Assembly: GCA_947462335.1 (NCBI GenBank)
Contig: OX381708.1
Span: 39,249,377 to 39,313,376 of the forward strand
DNA length: 64,000 nucleotides
Direction: 5' to 3'
Source of the DNA: Harmothoe impar
Taxonomy: Eukaryota; Annelida; Polychaeta; Phyllodocida; Polynoidae
The notes beneath the pieces are model-generated. The model ran no database searches. It worked only from the letters and a program-made list of their open reading frames with translations, and had not been told where the DNA came from. Positions within the stretch are counted from its first letter, which is position 1, and each line of letters opens with the position of its first letter. Below, in pieces: positions 13,673-23,235 of the stretch. Both the position numbers and the translations under genes were made by a program.

Positions 13673-16435
13673 CTGAAGTATTGAAGTATTGAAAATTTTA
13701 TTGAACATTCGCCTCAATGAGGAGTTCTTCCATGAACAAATTACAGAGACGGACACAAGTCTGATGATATAGTTGATAATGGTAATGTTATTAAATGCCA
13801 GATAACCAGTCCACGGAGCGTCTCATGGTCAATACTTACAAAAATAGAGGATGGAATGACAATACAATTAAGTATTTAGTAGAGATGAGATGAGTAGGAG
13901 AGTAGGAGGGAGTTTTAGGATGAGGCTGTAAAGTCCAAGTATTAAGGCCGGTTAAGAGATATAGTCTCAAGGTGGTTTATCGTCCCATTTCGATTTGATT
14001 TTTCTGTTGAAATCATCTTTCGATGCAATCATCTGAGTTTCCTGACTCAGCTCATTCCAAAGACTGATTCCTCTGTAGTATGGGCTTTTTTGGTAAAAAG
14101 CTGTCTTTGGGATTCTTTCCCTGAATTTTAACTTTAGATCGCCGCGAGTACGTCCTAAAGGATTTTGGGTGGCTTCCCCTTTGCGAGCTAGCTTCCACAT
14201 GTGCTTAACCAGCTGTTGTTTACGTCGGGACTCCAGCATTGGTATCTTGTTTGAGGAGTGTAGCTCAGCTACACTTGTGCCTCTAATGGCAGTTCTTGTG
14301 CAGATTCTGATCCCCCTGTTTTGCAGACGTTGGATTTTTGTCAGTTCATATTGATGTGCACTTCCAAGATAGAAGCTGCAGTAGTCCGGAATTGGCATAA
14401 TCATGGTTTTGTATATCGTCAGACATATATCTTCGGGTAGATACCCTCGCATGTCTTTCAATTTGTATAGGCGATTGCCCATGTTCTTTTTTGTCTTGTT
14501 TATGAAGGGGGTTACTGTCAAAGGGCCGTCGAGGTCCACACCCAGGTACGGGTAGGTCGTGACTACCGGTAGGGTTTGGTCTCCCATCTTGATGATAGGC
14601 TCATGGCAGTGACTCAGCTTTGTCTTCGACCCAAAGGTCATGACAGAGCTTTTATCAGTATTTACAGTCATGTTGTTTTCGTCACACCAGGTGTGTATTT
14701 TATTCACGTCCGATTGTAGGCGCATTGATGCTTCACGTGGGTCTTCACTGTTGACATAGATGATCACGTCGTCAGCATACATGGCTGTTTTGCAATATTC
14801 AATGGTGTCACATATGTCATTGATAAATAACACAAAGAGTAGGGGTCCGAGGGTGGAACCCTGCGGAACTCCGAAGTTGACGTCCTCTGGGTCAGATCTG
14901 GTGTCATTGGCTTCTGTGCTGTGTTTCCTGTCTGATAAATAGTCCACGAGCCAGTATTTCAGGTTTATCGGGATCTTTAGTTGATTTATCTTCAGGACGA
15001 GAGTGGGATGGTCTACACTGTCAAATGCTTTAGTAAAGTCAATGAAGCAGGCCATGGTTATCTGGCTGTTGTCTCGGTGTTCATAAAGGTCTCTCAACAC
15101 AGAGAATACTGCATCTCCAGTACTGAGTCCAGCCCTAAAACCATATTGGTTCTTTGACAGCAATTGGTTTTCTTCTAGGTGTGTGCTGATGTATTCATGA
15201 GCAATCTTCTCGAGCATCTTCCCAGGTAGTGGGAGTAGGGTGATTGGCCTCCAGTTTTTGATGAGTGACAAGTCACCCTTTTTTGGTATGGGCACCAAGT
15301 TTCCTAGGGACCATGATTTCGGGAAAATACTCCTCTTGAATGAGTTTCTGAACATTGACACGAGGTGTTCTGGAAGTAGTGTCAGGGTGTCTTTGAGGAC
15401 GGAACTGTTCACTTCTTGCAATCCTGAGGATTTGTCCCTGCTGATTTTTGAGATAAGCTTTCTCACTTTGTCCAGAGTTATCAGTTCTTCCACTTCCATT
15501 GATGGTCCATCATCAGTCAGCGGGATGTCTTTGATGTCAATTCTCTCGGTATTGGCATTGTTACCCTTGGCATCAAATAGTTTTTGGCCTATGTTGGCAA
15601 AGTAATTGTTCACAAAAGTTGACACCTGGTTACTCTCGATATTTATGCCATTGTCATCAATTAGATTGATATGTGTTGTTTTTGACGATGGGTTTAACAA
15701 TTTGTTAAGTTCTCTCCAGAAACGCCTGTGATCACCTCTAGCAGAGGTCAGGGTGTCTGTTACTCCTTCGGATAGTGAGGCTTTTAGCTGCCTTCTAATC
15801 AGGTGCGATAGCCTTTTGGCTTCCAGTACCTCACCATAGTCCTGGTTCAGTTTGTACCGCTTGAGACATTCTTGTCGGTCATTAATGTGCTCTATAGTAT
15901 GTCTGCTCACATGTTTTTCAGGGACTCGTTTGAGAGTTATGACTCTGATAGGGCATGCCTCGTCCAGGTACTGGATTATCTTTGCCAACAACATGCCCCA
16001 TTGTACTTCTGGATCATCACATTCAAAGAATTCAGTCCAGTCATGCGAGGACAGATGCTCATATAGGTCATCAATATGGTAGTATCTGTATGATCTACCT
16101 TCACGTGTAATGGTGATCTTTATCTCTCTGTCCTTTTTCCTTTCAGCAAAGACGGGGTAGTGGTCACTAAGTAAGATATCGAGAGTTCCAGATTTTTGGA
16201 CAATGTTGCAGTTGGTGATTATGTTGTCAATGGATGTGCCTCCATCTGGGTTGGGTCTGGTGATTTCATGGATCTTTTGGCGTAGTCCATTTTCTCTGCA
16301 GAAATCAATTAGTTCTCTCCCTGGGGCCAGATTTCTTTTCCTCATGTCGATGTTGATATCTCCAATGATCCATTCCTCCTCGTCTTTTTCCTGTAAGAAG
16401 ATGTAATAACAAACGGTAGTCTGCCAATCTTGCAG
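13673..16435 (-). mobile_element. 5'-truncated LINE (CR1/Jockey-type non-LTR retrotransposon)
   Basis: One minus-strand copy with an intact reverse-transcriptase frame but only the C-terminal half of the endonuclease. A stop at 16436-16438 and loss of similarity mark the 5' truncation, the usual result of incomplete target-primed reverse transcription. The ~290-base 3' UTR ends with AATAAA (complement at 13697-13702) and a short tandem tail built on TTCAATAC. An 8-bp tail repeat instead of poly(A) is typical of the CR1 side of the LINEs. Few disruptions suggest a fairly recent insertion. Confidence 0.85.
13967..16435 (-). CDS. LINE ORF2: endonuclease C-terminal half plus reverse transcriptase (5'-truncated)
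   Basis: The protein nicks target DNA and reverse-transcribes the LINE RNA at the nick. Residues here are numbered from the ATG at 16345; the frame stays open 90 bases upstream, where a GDIN motif of the APE endonuclease is readable. The endonuclease SDH motif is at residues 60-62 (SDHYP). Reverse-transcriptase blocks follow in order: IPKKGD near 353-358, WRPITLLP near 365, FIDFTKAFD 434-442 with the first catalytic Asp, GVPQGS 492-497, and YADD 523-526 with the catalytic Asp pair. A QRLQNRG segment near the C-terminus is also typical. No internal stop or frameshift is seen over ~820 codons. The N-terminal endonuclease half and any ORF1 are missing, so the copy is not autonomous. The exact clade needs a phylogeny. 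Confidence 0.9.
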   Translation of the reverse strand: MQDWQTTVCYYIFLQEKDEEEWIIGDINIDMRKRNLAPGRELIDFCRENGLRQKIHEITRPNPDGGTSIDNIITNCNIVQKSGTLDILLSDHYPVFAERKKDREIKITITREGRSYRYYHIDDLYEHLSSHDWTEFFECDDPEVQWGMLLAKIIQYLDEACPIRVITLKRVPEKHVSRHTIEHINDRQECLKRYKLNQDYGEVLEAKRLSHLIRRQLKASLSEGVTDTLTSARGDHRRFWRELNKLLNPSSKTTHINLIDDNGINIESNQVSTFVNNYFANIGQKLFDAKGNNANTERIDIKDIPLTDDGPSMEVEELITLDKVRKLISKISRDKSSGLQEVNSSVLKDTLTLLPEHLVSMFRNSFKRSIFPKSWSLGNLVPIPKKGDLSLIKNWRPITLLPLPGKMLEKIAHEYISTHLEENQLLSKNQYGFRAGLSTGDAVFSVLRDLYEHRDNSQITMACFIDFTKAFDSVDHPTLVLKINQLKIPINLKYWLVDYLSDRKHSTEANDTRSDPEDVNFGVPQGSTLGPLLFVLFINDICDTIEYCKTAMYADDVIIYVNSEDPREASMRLQSDVNKIHTWCDENNMTVNTDKSSVMTFGSKTKLSHCHEPIIKMGDQTLPVVTTYPYLGVDLDGPLTVTPFINKTKKNMGNRLYKLKDMRGYLPEDICLTIYKTMIMPIPDYCSFYLGSAHQYELTKIQRLQNRGIRICTRTAIRGTSVAELHSSNKIPMLESRRKQQLVKHMWKLARKGEATQNPLGRTRGDLKLKFRERIPKTAFYQKSPYYRGISLWNELSQETQMIASKDDFNRKIKSKWDDKPP

Positions 16436-18882
16436 CTATATTTAGCCTGTTATGGTTATGTTACAGGAGTCCATTGACTAACAATCCTTTTAAATACCAT
16501 GTTAGGCCTCACACAGTCTTGTAGCTTGCCGCTAGTACATGAGTTAATCTAGGGCCAGGATATTGTGCTCTATTAAGTCAGAATTTAAGGGCAAATTTCT
16601 CACGTAATTGTCCTATTTGGCTGCCTTAGTTCATTCCTTTCTACAACCACTAACTCACTCCTGGTAAGACTAAAAAGTTGGTCAAGTCCTATCCCTATGG
16701 TAATCAAATTAATAAAGCACTGCCATGACATTCATTAAAATTAAGATTCCTTATACTCTTATTGCAGACTCACCACACTTCTAGACCTGTACCAAAGGTT
16801 AATGTTGTCGCATGAAGACGGTCTGCAGTAACTAATTTGTTTACGCTCGGTGTACTCGTCTTAGGGATATCAATACAGAAGGGAGACACATTGATTCTGT
16901 TCTCTACCAGTGATGGACCAGTAGAGACATCTGGTGACGAGTGGGAAACATTGACCTGGCATGTTTCATATAAGAGAGGGGAATAATGTGTCAGGTAGAA
17001 AATGAGTTACTCAGAATGTGTTTTTAGTAACTGTATATGGCTCATACAGAAATTCATGAAATTCATGAACCTTAGGTCCATTGCATGATGAATCCACCAT
17101 GCTAACCACTACTCTATGAGGGACAGGTGACATAAGGAATGCCCAGGTACAACCCACTCACAATACTCACACCCTGTTTGTACCCTAATCTCGGACACGA
17201 GATTTGGCTGAGCTGGTCCTTGCAGAGCAAAGGGTTATGATTGGTACCAGTGGTCCACAAGGTGGAGCCACTGTATCTCGCTAATGCGGAATACCAACCT
17301 AAATACCTGAGACAATCAGATATGTGTCTCTCCCAAGGGTTCTAGACAATTAAATACCTTGGTTAATTTCCCAGTGGACCACTGATTATGTGACAGTGCT
17401 GCATCCTGGTGCTGTTTCAGTGTGTCTGTCTAGACACCCAGTCACACGGCTAGCACTATAGTGACCTGAGAGGGTCATACCACCCCATCACCATAACTAA
17501 CCATCTACATGTAGGTCTGTGCTCCCTGTCAGACCGTTATTGGTTCTACCCTGCTGTTCTATCCTACCCTAATGAAAACATGGACACGCACATGGATCAC
17601 TGCTGAAGGCCCTCAATCTATTCTAAAACTGTCCTTCGCCAAATGTTGTAGAATTATAATCTAAGTCTATAGGTCTAGCTGTATCATACTTGGGAGGAGC
17701 TTGGTCCACACATCATAAAGTAGATCAAATCTTACGATCATGCAGCTTATGAACAATGGTGAAAATATACATAATGGCTGTGAACAGCCACTTCTTTATT
17801 TGATACCATTTTTAGTAAGCCTACGATGTACATGATACAGCATTCAAGCTATATATCACAAGCACAATGTGCTGCATCTCGTTAGCACTTTTTATTTCTG
17901 TCAGTTGGGTTTTCATGTTGTTTAGTACTTATAAGCTTGGTGTCAGTTCTTGCCATAATACAGTAACAGACTCAGGCAGTTGATCACCTCTCGCTGAGCT
18001 ACTCACCTGACCTGGACATAAGAAGATGGGATTGACTTAGTGTTCACCCCAACATGTCTCTACTGATACAAAGTGTCAAGGGGTTTTAAGACTAAGAGGG
18101 CCTCTACACCATGGCCTCTAATACCATATGACCATCAACTACTGGAACCTTGGCCATTTTTCATATACTACTTATATACCATTTCTCGAAAATGACTTCC
18201 AAAACTATACATATCAATTTAAACTACTAGGATCTCAGCCGTCCTCTATACCCACATTTTATATATTAAGAATTCTTGAAAATGGCATACAAAACATAAT
18301 TACTGAGACCTCAGCCATCGTCAATATATCCAAGTTTCATATTTATTATTAAATCAATATTCCGAATCCCTTAAAATGCTGTCTACACTCAGGCTACATT
18401 GAGGTATATTCTGCATACTTGAGTTACCTAACCTCTGTAGCTTGCCTGTAATTGTATGCCCAAAGGAGTAGTTGAGGGAGGCATTAATGTATTGATACAT
18501 TTAACAGCGGTCCAGAATCACCCACACCAGCCTTCTAAACGATTATAGACCTACCATTACCCTATGGGAATAGGCATAAAAGGTGGGACAAATGTGAGCA
18601 GTGATTTAATTGGGGGTCAGTAAAGGGCTATCAAACACGGCCAGGTTAACGTTGACAAACAGCAGGGGACATCGTCTCCGACAGGCAAGCCAAGTGTTAA
18701 GTAGAGCCGTCTTCAGGAAGGGGAACCTTAACTAAAAACCAGGCAGGTAGATCTCAATTTGTGTTTGGTGTGGAAGGGGGAGGTGGGCATGGGATTTAAA
18801 AGGACCTCAGACGAGAAGACCTGTTCAAGATGGCAATTATGGTTATTTTTCTTTACTTAAAGGCTCAAATGTTGGCACCACT
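16436..18882. other. No gene seen
   Basis: AT-rich sequence, no supported exon. Two in-phase near-copies of a CTATACCCA...ATTCTTGAAAATGGC segment sit around 18.18-18.32 kb, a minor local duplication. If the minus-strand gene extends beyond 19497, this could be intron. Confidence 0.4.
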
Positions 18883-18950
18883 ACAGTAACAGTCAGATTG
18901 GAGCCGGGACAGGTACTCAGCCCTATATATAGGGTGGGTGAGGGTTTAAT
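18883..18950 (+). promoter_or_regulatory. Orphan TATA-promoter-like module, similar to the main gene's promoter
   Basis: In plus orientation this reads CAGTAACAGTCAGA, then GGACAGGTACTCA, then a CCCTATATATAGGG box (TATA at 18922-18930), then GGGTTTAA. The same ordered blocks at the same spacing occur on the minus strand at 48490-48559, just upstream of the start codon at 48453. No supported coding frame follows here: the first ATG opens only six codons. It may be a duplicated promoter, part of a dispersed repeat, or the promoter of a non-coding RNA. Confidence 0.45.
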
Positions 18951-19496
18951 ATGGAACTCATTTATTCATAACCAAGGTGGAAAACATCAGCAACGTGTAT
19001 AAATCGAATTTATCAAGAAGTGCCTGCATAATTTTAACCCAGGAGGGATTCTTAAGAGGCTGCCCCTTATCGACAGTCATTGCTTCCCAAAAACAATTCA
19101 GTCCTCCTCCCCAAAAAGATGCATTGCCTTAGTACTTGTTTCATCTTCTTGAATAAAAAAGAACCATCTCGTCTCTCATCTTGTTGTTGGTATACTTATA
19201 TCGGCCCCCATATATGATTTGTTAGGTATGGTTTCCCCTTTTTCAATTAATCCATTACTGAAGTATCCTCAGGCATTAATTGAAGTTGAATCAATGCACT
19301 CAAACACAAAACACACCGCTGTTTGGTTGAGAGTTGGTGTAGGTGAGAGTCATGCTCCTACTCTAGATTACAAACAGTCAAGATATGCATAGACTGCCTC
19401 TGTCCACACAGACACAGACTTATAATACCTTCAGGGGTATCCCAGCCATTCCCTCCACACCATCCCCTCTCCTCCAGGGAGGCATAGGTCACCAAC
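18951..19496. other. No gene seen
   Basis: AT-rich stretch between the promoter-like module and the candidate exon. It lies on the 3' side of that exon's donor and would be intron if the exon is real. Confidence 0.4.
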
Positions 19497-19719
19497 CTGA
19501 TATCTGGTGAGGACTCCAGTAGGTGTAGAGGCAGGCCTGTTACCATGCAGGGGTGTTGTCTGCTTGAATGCTGTCTGATTGTGCGTGGGGAATGGGGCAG
19601 GCTGCGGGCTACTGTCTGGGAATTCATCAGAACTGAGGATGAGGAGGGTAGGGGAAATGGTGGGTGGGGGAGAAGCGGAAAGCCCCATGGGGTAAGGTAT
19701 TGACCGCGTGTTGGCACCT
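19497..19719 (-). CDS. Candidate internal exon, Pro/Ser/Thr-rich
   Basis: On the minus strand a pyrimidine-rich acceptor (...CGGCCCAG) precedes 19719 and a CAG|GTTGGT donor follows 19497. The frame read through it is proline/serine/threonine-rich (SASPPPT, SSDEFPD, TPTGVLTRYQ), like the large exon at 36048-38117. The exon is 223 bases: its first base completes a codon begun by two bases of the previous exon, and it ends in phase 0. That start phase fits both the exon ending at 33240 and the short first exon ending at 22808, each of which supplies AG. It could belong to the main minus-strand gene, to a separate shorter gene, or to both through alternative promoters. A second frame is also open, so this is inference. 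Confidence 0.45.
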
Positions 19720-22700
19720 CTGGGCCGACAACAAGGACTTAACATGATGCTGGAAGTGGTTCGATATCTGCAGACTGTGTGACACAAAAGGGAGTAGGGT
19801 GATAGTTTTGGGCTAATCTGTTCTGATGGTCTCAATAATTTTTTGGCAATATTTAAATCACTGGATGGTAAACATCAAGACATGTCTTGGCTGGGTTTCA
19901 AAAGTATATATACATGACATTGAAACCAATACTATAATCGTTTAAACATATCTTACCATCAGCAATTTCACAGATACAGCCTTAAACATGCTATCCAGAC
20001 AGTTGAAACATTGAAGAATTTACGAATGGCTCGTTATATAGATCAATACTGTCCTTCAATTTGTTAAATGCATTAGCCCAATGGGGTCTCGGTGCATATC
20101 TACAGTTTGCGTTATCTCTTATCTGCATTACTAATTATTTTCGAAATGGCAGAAGTATCTTCCTCTGATTGAAGTAGATACTTCTTATCAGGTTATTGAG
20201 GTTCATATGCTGAACGGACAGACGATGCTGGAGGTGCCTAATCAACTTGAACGCTGCCAGTGTCAGGCTCCTCATACATTTAGATAGAGTAGGAACAAAT
20301 CAATTTGTAACGTTAATGTGGAGGTATGCAATCAAATAGCAAAGAAAGCAATATGGTCACACTTAGATCCATATAGTTGCAGAAAGTGATATGTAAGTGG
20401 CCTACTGGTGTGGAATATTTAAACACCATTTCATGCTTCGCAGGGCATGATTAATGGAATATTTCCCTTGGGTGGGACTGGCCTGAATAATGCCGGAGGC
20501 ATGTTTAAATGAGTGGACTGCATTTTAGATACGTTCCCTCTATTAGACGACATACATGATATGAGAGGAGGGGTGAGGGATAACTTCTAGTAGAAGGAGA
20601 ATAAAGAACCTTGTTGGAAATATATAAATCTGTCAAATTCACATCGTACTTTTCCATCTTTCGCCTTATCATATTATATTTTCCCTTCAGCCTCAATTAG
20701 TAAGGTTCGGCAATTTCTAAAGAATATCGTTATCATCATGTCAAACCCATGAGAAACATAGACACCCGAGCAACACTCCCTCAAACCCAGGCACCCAATT
20801 ATTAGATTAATCAAAATATTCTTCATCAAATGCATTGCACGAACGCTGATACGCAAAAGGTTTCAAGAGCATTAGGGATATTGGGAGACGGCAGAGGCGT
20901 AGGAAGCAAATCTCCATGGGGGAGGGGGGCACTCAAACTATCTTTAAATATCGTAGTTTATGCATGATGTATCGTGTACAAGCTCATATATTAGATTGTA
21001 TAGAAATGAAGTATTTGACCCTCCCCCCCCCCTTTTTTTTTGGGGGGGGGGGGGCATATTCAGGGCCCCCCTGACACCCCCTCCCGCCATTTGCCCACGC
21101 CACTGGGACGTATGGCGGTGAACACATCACGGCTTGTTTCAACTCAAATAACCTAATGAGGTTCATTAATGGATGAAATGAAACAATTTTCAAATTGTTC
21201 GTGCCATCTGTAACCACAGAGATGTTAAGCTGATAAAAGTAAAACGATAATGGATACTATGCCGTCAATGGAATATGAGGTGTCCGTACCACGCACAAAC
21301 AGATTTTATCAGCAAAGCCTCCTACATACCATCAGCACTAAGTGCTATCCCTATATTGTCCACGGTATTTCATTATTAGCTTAGCTTCGACTAGTTCTGT
21401 AGATCATCAGGTATGTGATGACATAAACACGCCAATGTACTATGAGTTTTAAACTGTATTCATTCGGGGGGACCATCCTGCCATATGTATATTTATCCAT
21501 CTCCCATTCTATGCAAGCTCTTGCAGGAGCATGTCCTTATCAATACGCACAACAAGGTAAAATTGTCTGACCACAAACGGGATAGTGCAAAACTCCTGGA
21601 TACATATATTTTCTTCTTGATACACACATTGTCATATATGTGATGTGGTCCCCCGCAATAATTAATTTTACATGTATTTCCCTGTGAAGTGCATGACAGG
21701 ACTCATGACCCATCTTAAAATCTCCAATGTAATATTTATATTTCCAAGAACAGCGCCCTATATGTAGTGCATTGTACTACAGGATGTGTACAAATTAAGC
21801 CTGTGCCATATATATGGGGATATATAAATGACTCATAAGCCACGTGATAAGATAAGGTTGCTACACAGTCACATACAGGAAGAAGTCTGCATCCAGGTAT
21901 GGGGAGCAAGCCCCCCTCAGCCCGACCAGCTATATAGACGGGATTACCGTCAGCTTGACAACACTGCTATAAATCATGTATATTCAGTATAGGAACTGAT
22001 CATTTTGATGAAAAGTGGAGGCACGGGGAGGGGTATTTTTTCTCTCATGAGGGCCCAAATAACCGTAGCCCTTATTTTCAAATATTGTCCGTCCTCTTAT
22101 GGATGGAATCTAGTAAACGAATCAGTGTTGACCCACATCTCGTGGTAGACCAAGGAATTAGGTAAGTCAAAGCCTTGCCATGAAGGGGTATAGTGGAAGG
22201 CATAGATACAATATATGGAAGGATAAATCTGCATTTCTTTTTAGATATATAGAAATAGCATGCTAATGCATAGAGAGAATCTCTTTATATCGAGAAAATG
22301 TCTAGTGTCAAGATGACCTGAAAAATATTGAATATATTATCGAGCGGGTGTGTTGATTACATGCGAGACCTTGATAATCCGCCATGCCCGGTTCTCGGCA
22401 AAAGTTGGTCGGATCCTGATCATTGAAGCCTATTTTCGCTGCTCATATAGTATGATTATTCCCAGCCAACCACATGCCAATATCGCTATTCATTGGGCGG
22501 CGGAGTATCGAGGTCTCATTTCATTGCGTTAATCTACGTAATGATAATGTAATAACTATGGGGGCATGATCATGCACGCATCTCTTAAGTTGTGCATGAT
22601 CGCTACATAGGATGTATTCAGATACGGAATTCAGATTCATTATCATAGATAATAGAAACATCTCTGTTCTGTATCTATGGTAACAAGTAAATACACTAGA

Positions 22701-22807
22701 GGAAAGGAATGAAAAAAGTTCCATTATACGAATACAAGCGAAAGCAGGTGACACTAGCTTGCTCAACGACCACCACGACAGCTCCATATCTAAAATGGCT
22801 GACATAC
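19720..22807. other. Intergenic or intronic, no gene seen
   Basis: AT-rich sequence. The only notable structure is the homopolymer hairpin at 21022-21054. Short frames near 20.5-20.9 kb and 22.5-22.8 kb lack supporting features. Confidence 0.4.
21022..21054. repeat. C-run / T-run / G-run hairpin
   Basis: A run of C, then about nine T, then a run of about twelve G lie back to back, so the C and G tracts can pair around a T loop. The G-rich strand could also form a quadruplex. Such tracts often mark MITE interiors here (compare 31.5 kb) and assembly length may be unreliable. Confidence 0.6.
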
Positions 22808-22833
22808 CTCGCGAATCTTCGATAACTGGACAT
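22808..22833 (-). CDS. Candidate short coding first exon (MSSYRRFA...)
   Basis: Downstream, on the minus strand, of a CpG-rich CRE/CCAAT promoter, an ATG at 22833 opens eight codons (MSSYRRFA) plus two bases, ended by an excellent donor GCGAG|GTATGT. The phase (two bases, AG) matches the acceptor phase of the candidate exon at 19497-19719, giving an uninterrupted fusion. Very short coding first exons are common in animals. The start context (T at -3) is not ideal, so the exon could be 5' UTR with a later start. Confidence 0.4.
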
Positions 22834-22932
22834 TAATGCGGAAAGGTTTGTTCTGCTGCTCGCCGCCAGAGCACGGCAGTGAACTCGGCCGCTGATTGGC
22901 TGCCGCACCCGGCGCCTCCGTGACGTCACTGC
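22834..22932 (-). promoter_or_regulatory. CpG-rich promoter with CRE and CCAAT box
   Basis: About 100 bases are GC- and CpG-rich in an AT-rich neighbourhood. Reading the minus strand there is a perfect cAMP-response element TGACGTCA (22921-22928), a GGCGCC block, then a CCAAT box (complement at 22895-22899) and a GC-rich leader, followed by the short first exon at 22808-22833. Order and spacing fit a TATA-less housekeeping-type promoter directed leftward. A TTAA MITE lies about 60 bases upstream. Confidence 0.55.
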
Positions 22933-22989
22933 CCGTGTCACCCTGTACCAAACATACATAGATACAGTTCTAGTGATGGGATGGACGGG

Positions 22990-23235
22990 TTAACCCATAA
23001 AGGCTGCATAGTGCATTAATGCATTGTTCCTTTGTCGTCACCATGCAGTCATGCAGACCTGGCGAGTAGCTCGCCAGTGATGCATTCATGCTGACCCTTC
23101 GGAAGTGTATCAAAAGCATATGGTCGGGATGATGATTGGTTGTAGCACTGGCCAGTGCATGTTACTCGCCAAGTCTGCATCCAAGTATCATGACAATAAA
23201 AGGCACACTGCACTGTGTGGGCCTTAAAATGTTAA
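22990..23235. mobile_element. TTAA-flanked MITE, copy 2
   Basis: TTAA at 22990-22993 and 23232-23235 bounds a ~240-base segment whose ends (ACCCATAAAGGC on the left, complement of ATTTTAAGGC on the right) are inverted repeats. Inner motifs CATGCAG, CTGGCGAGTAGCTCGCCAG and a mirrored TTACTCGCCAA make much of it palindromic. Same family as 410-671 and 44008-44259. It sits just upstream of the CRE/CCAAT promoter. Confidence 0.6.

Noticed and set aside
14169..16406. Plus-strand open frames of 60-121 codons across the LINE
   Set aside because: They are antisense by-products of the reverse-transcriptase frame; none has domain features.
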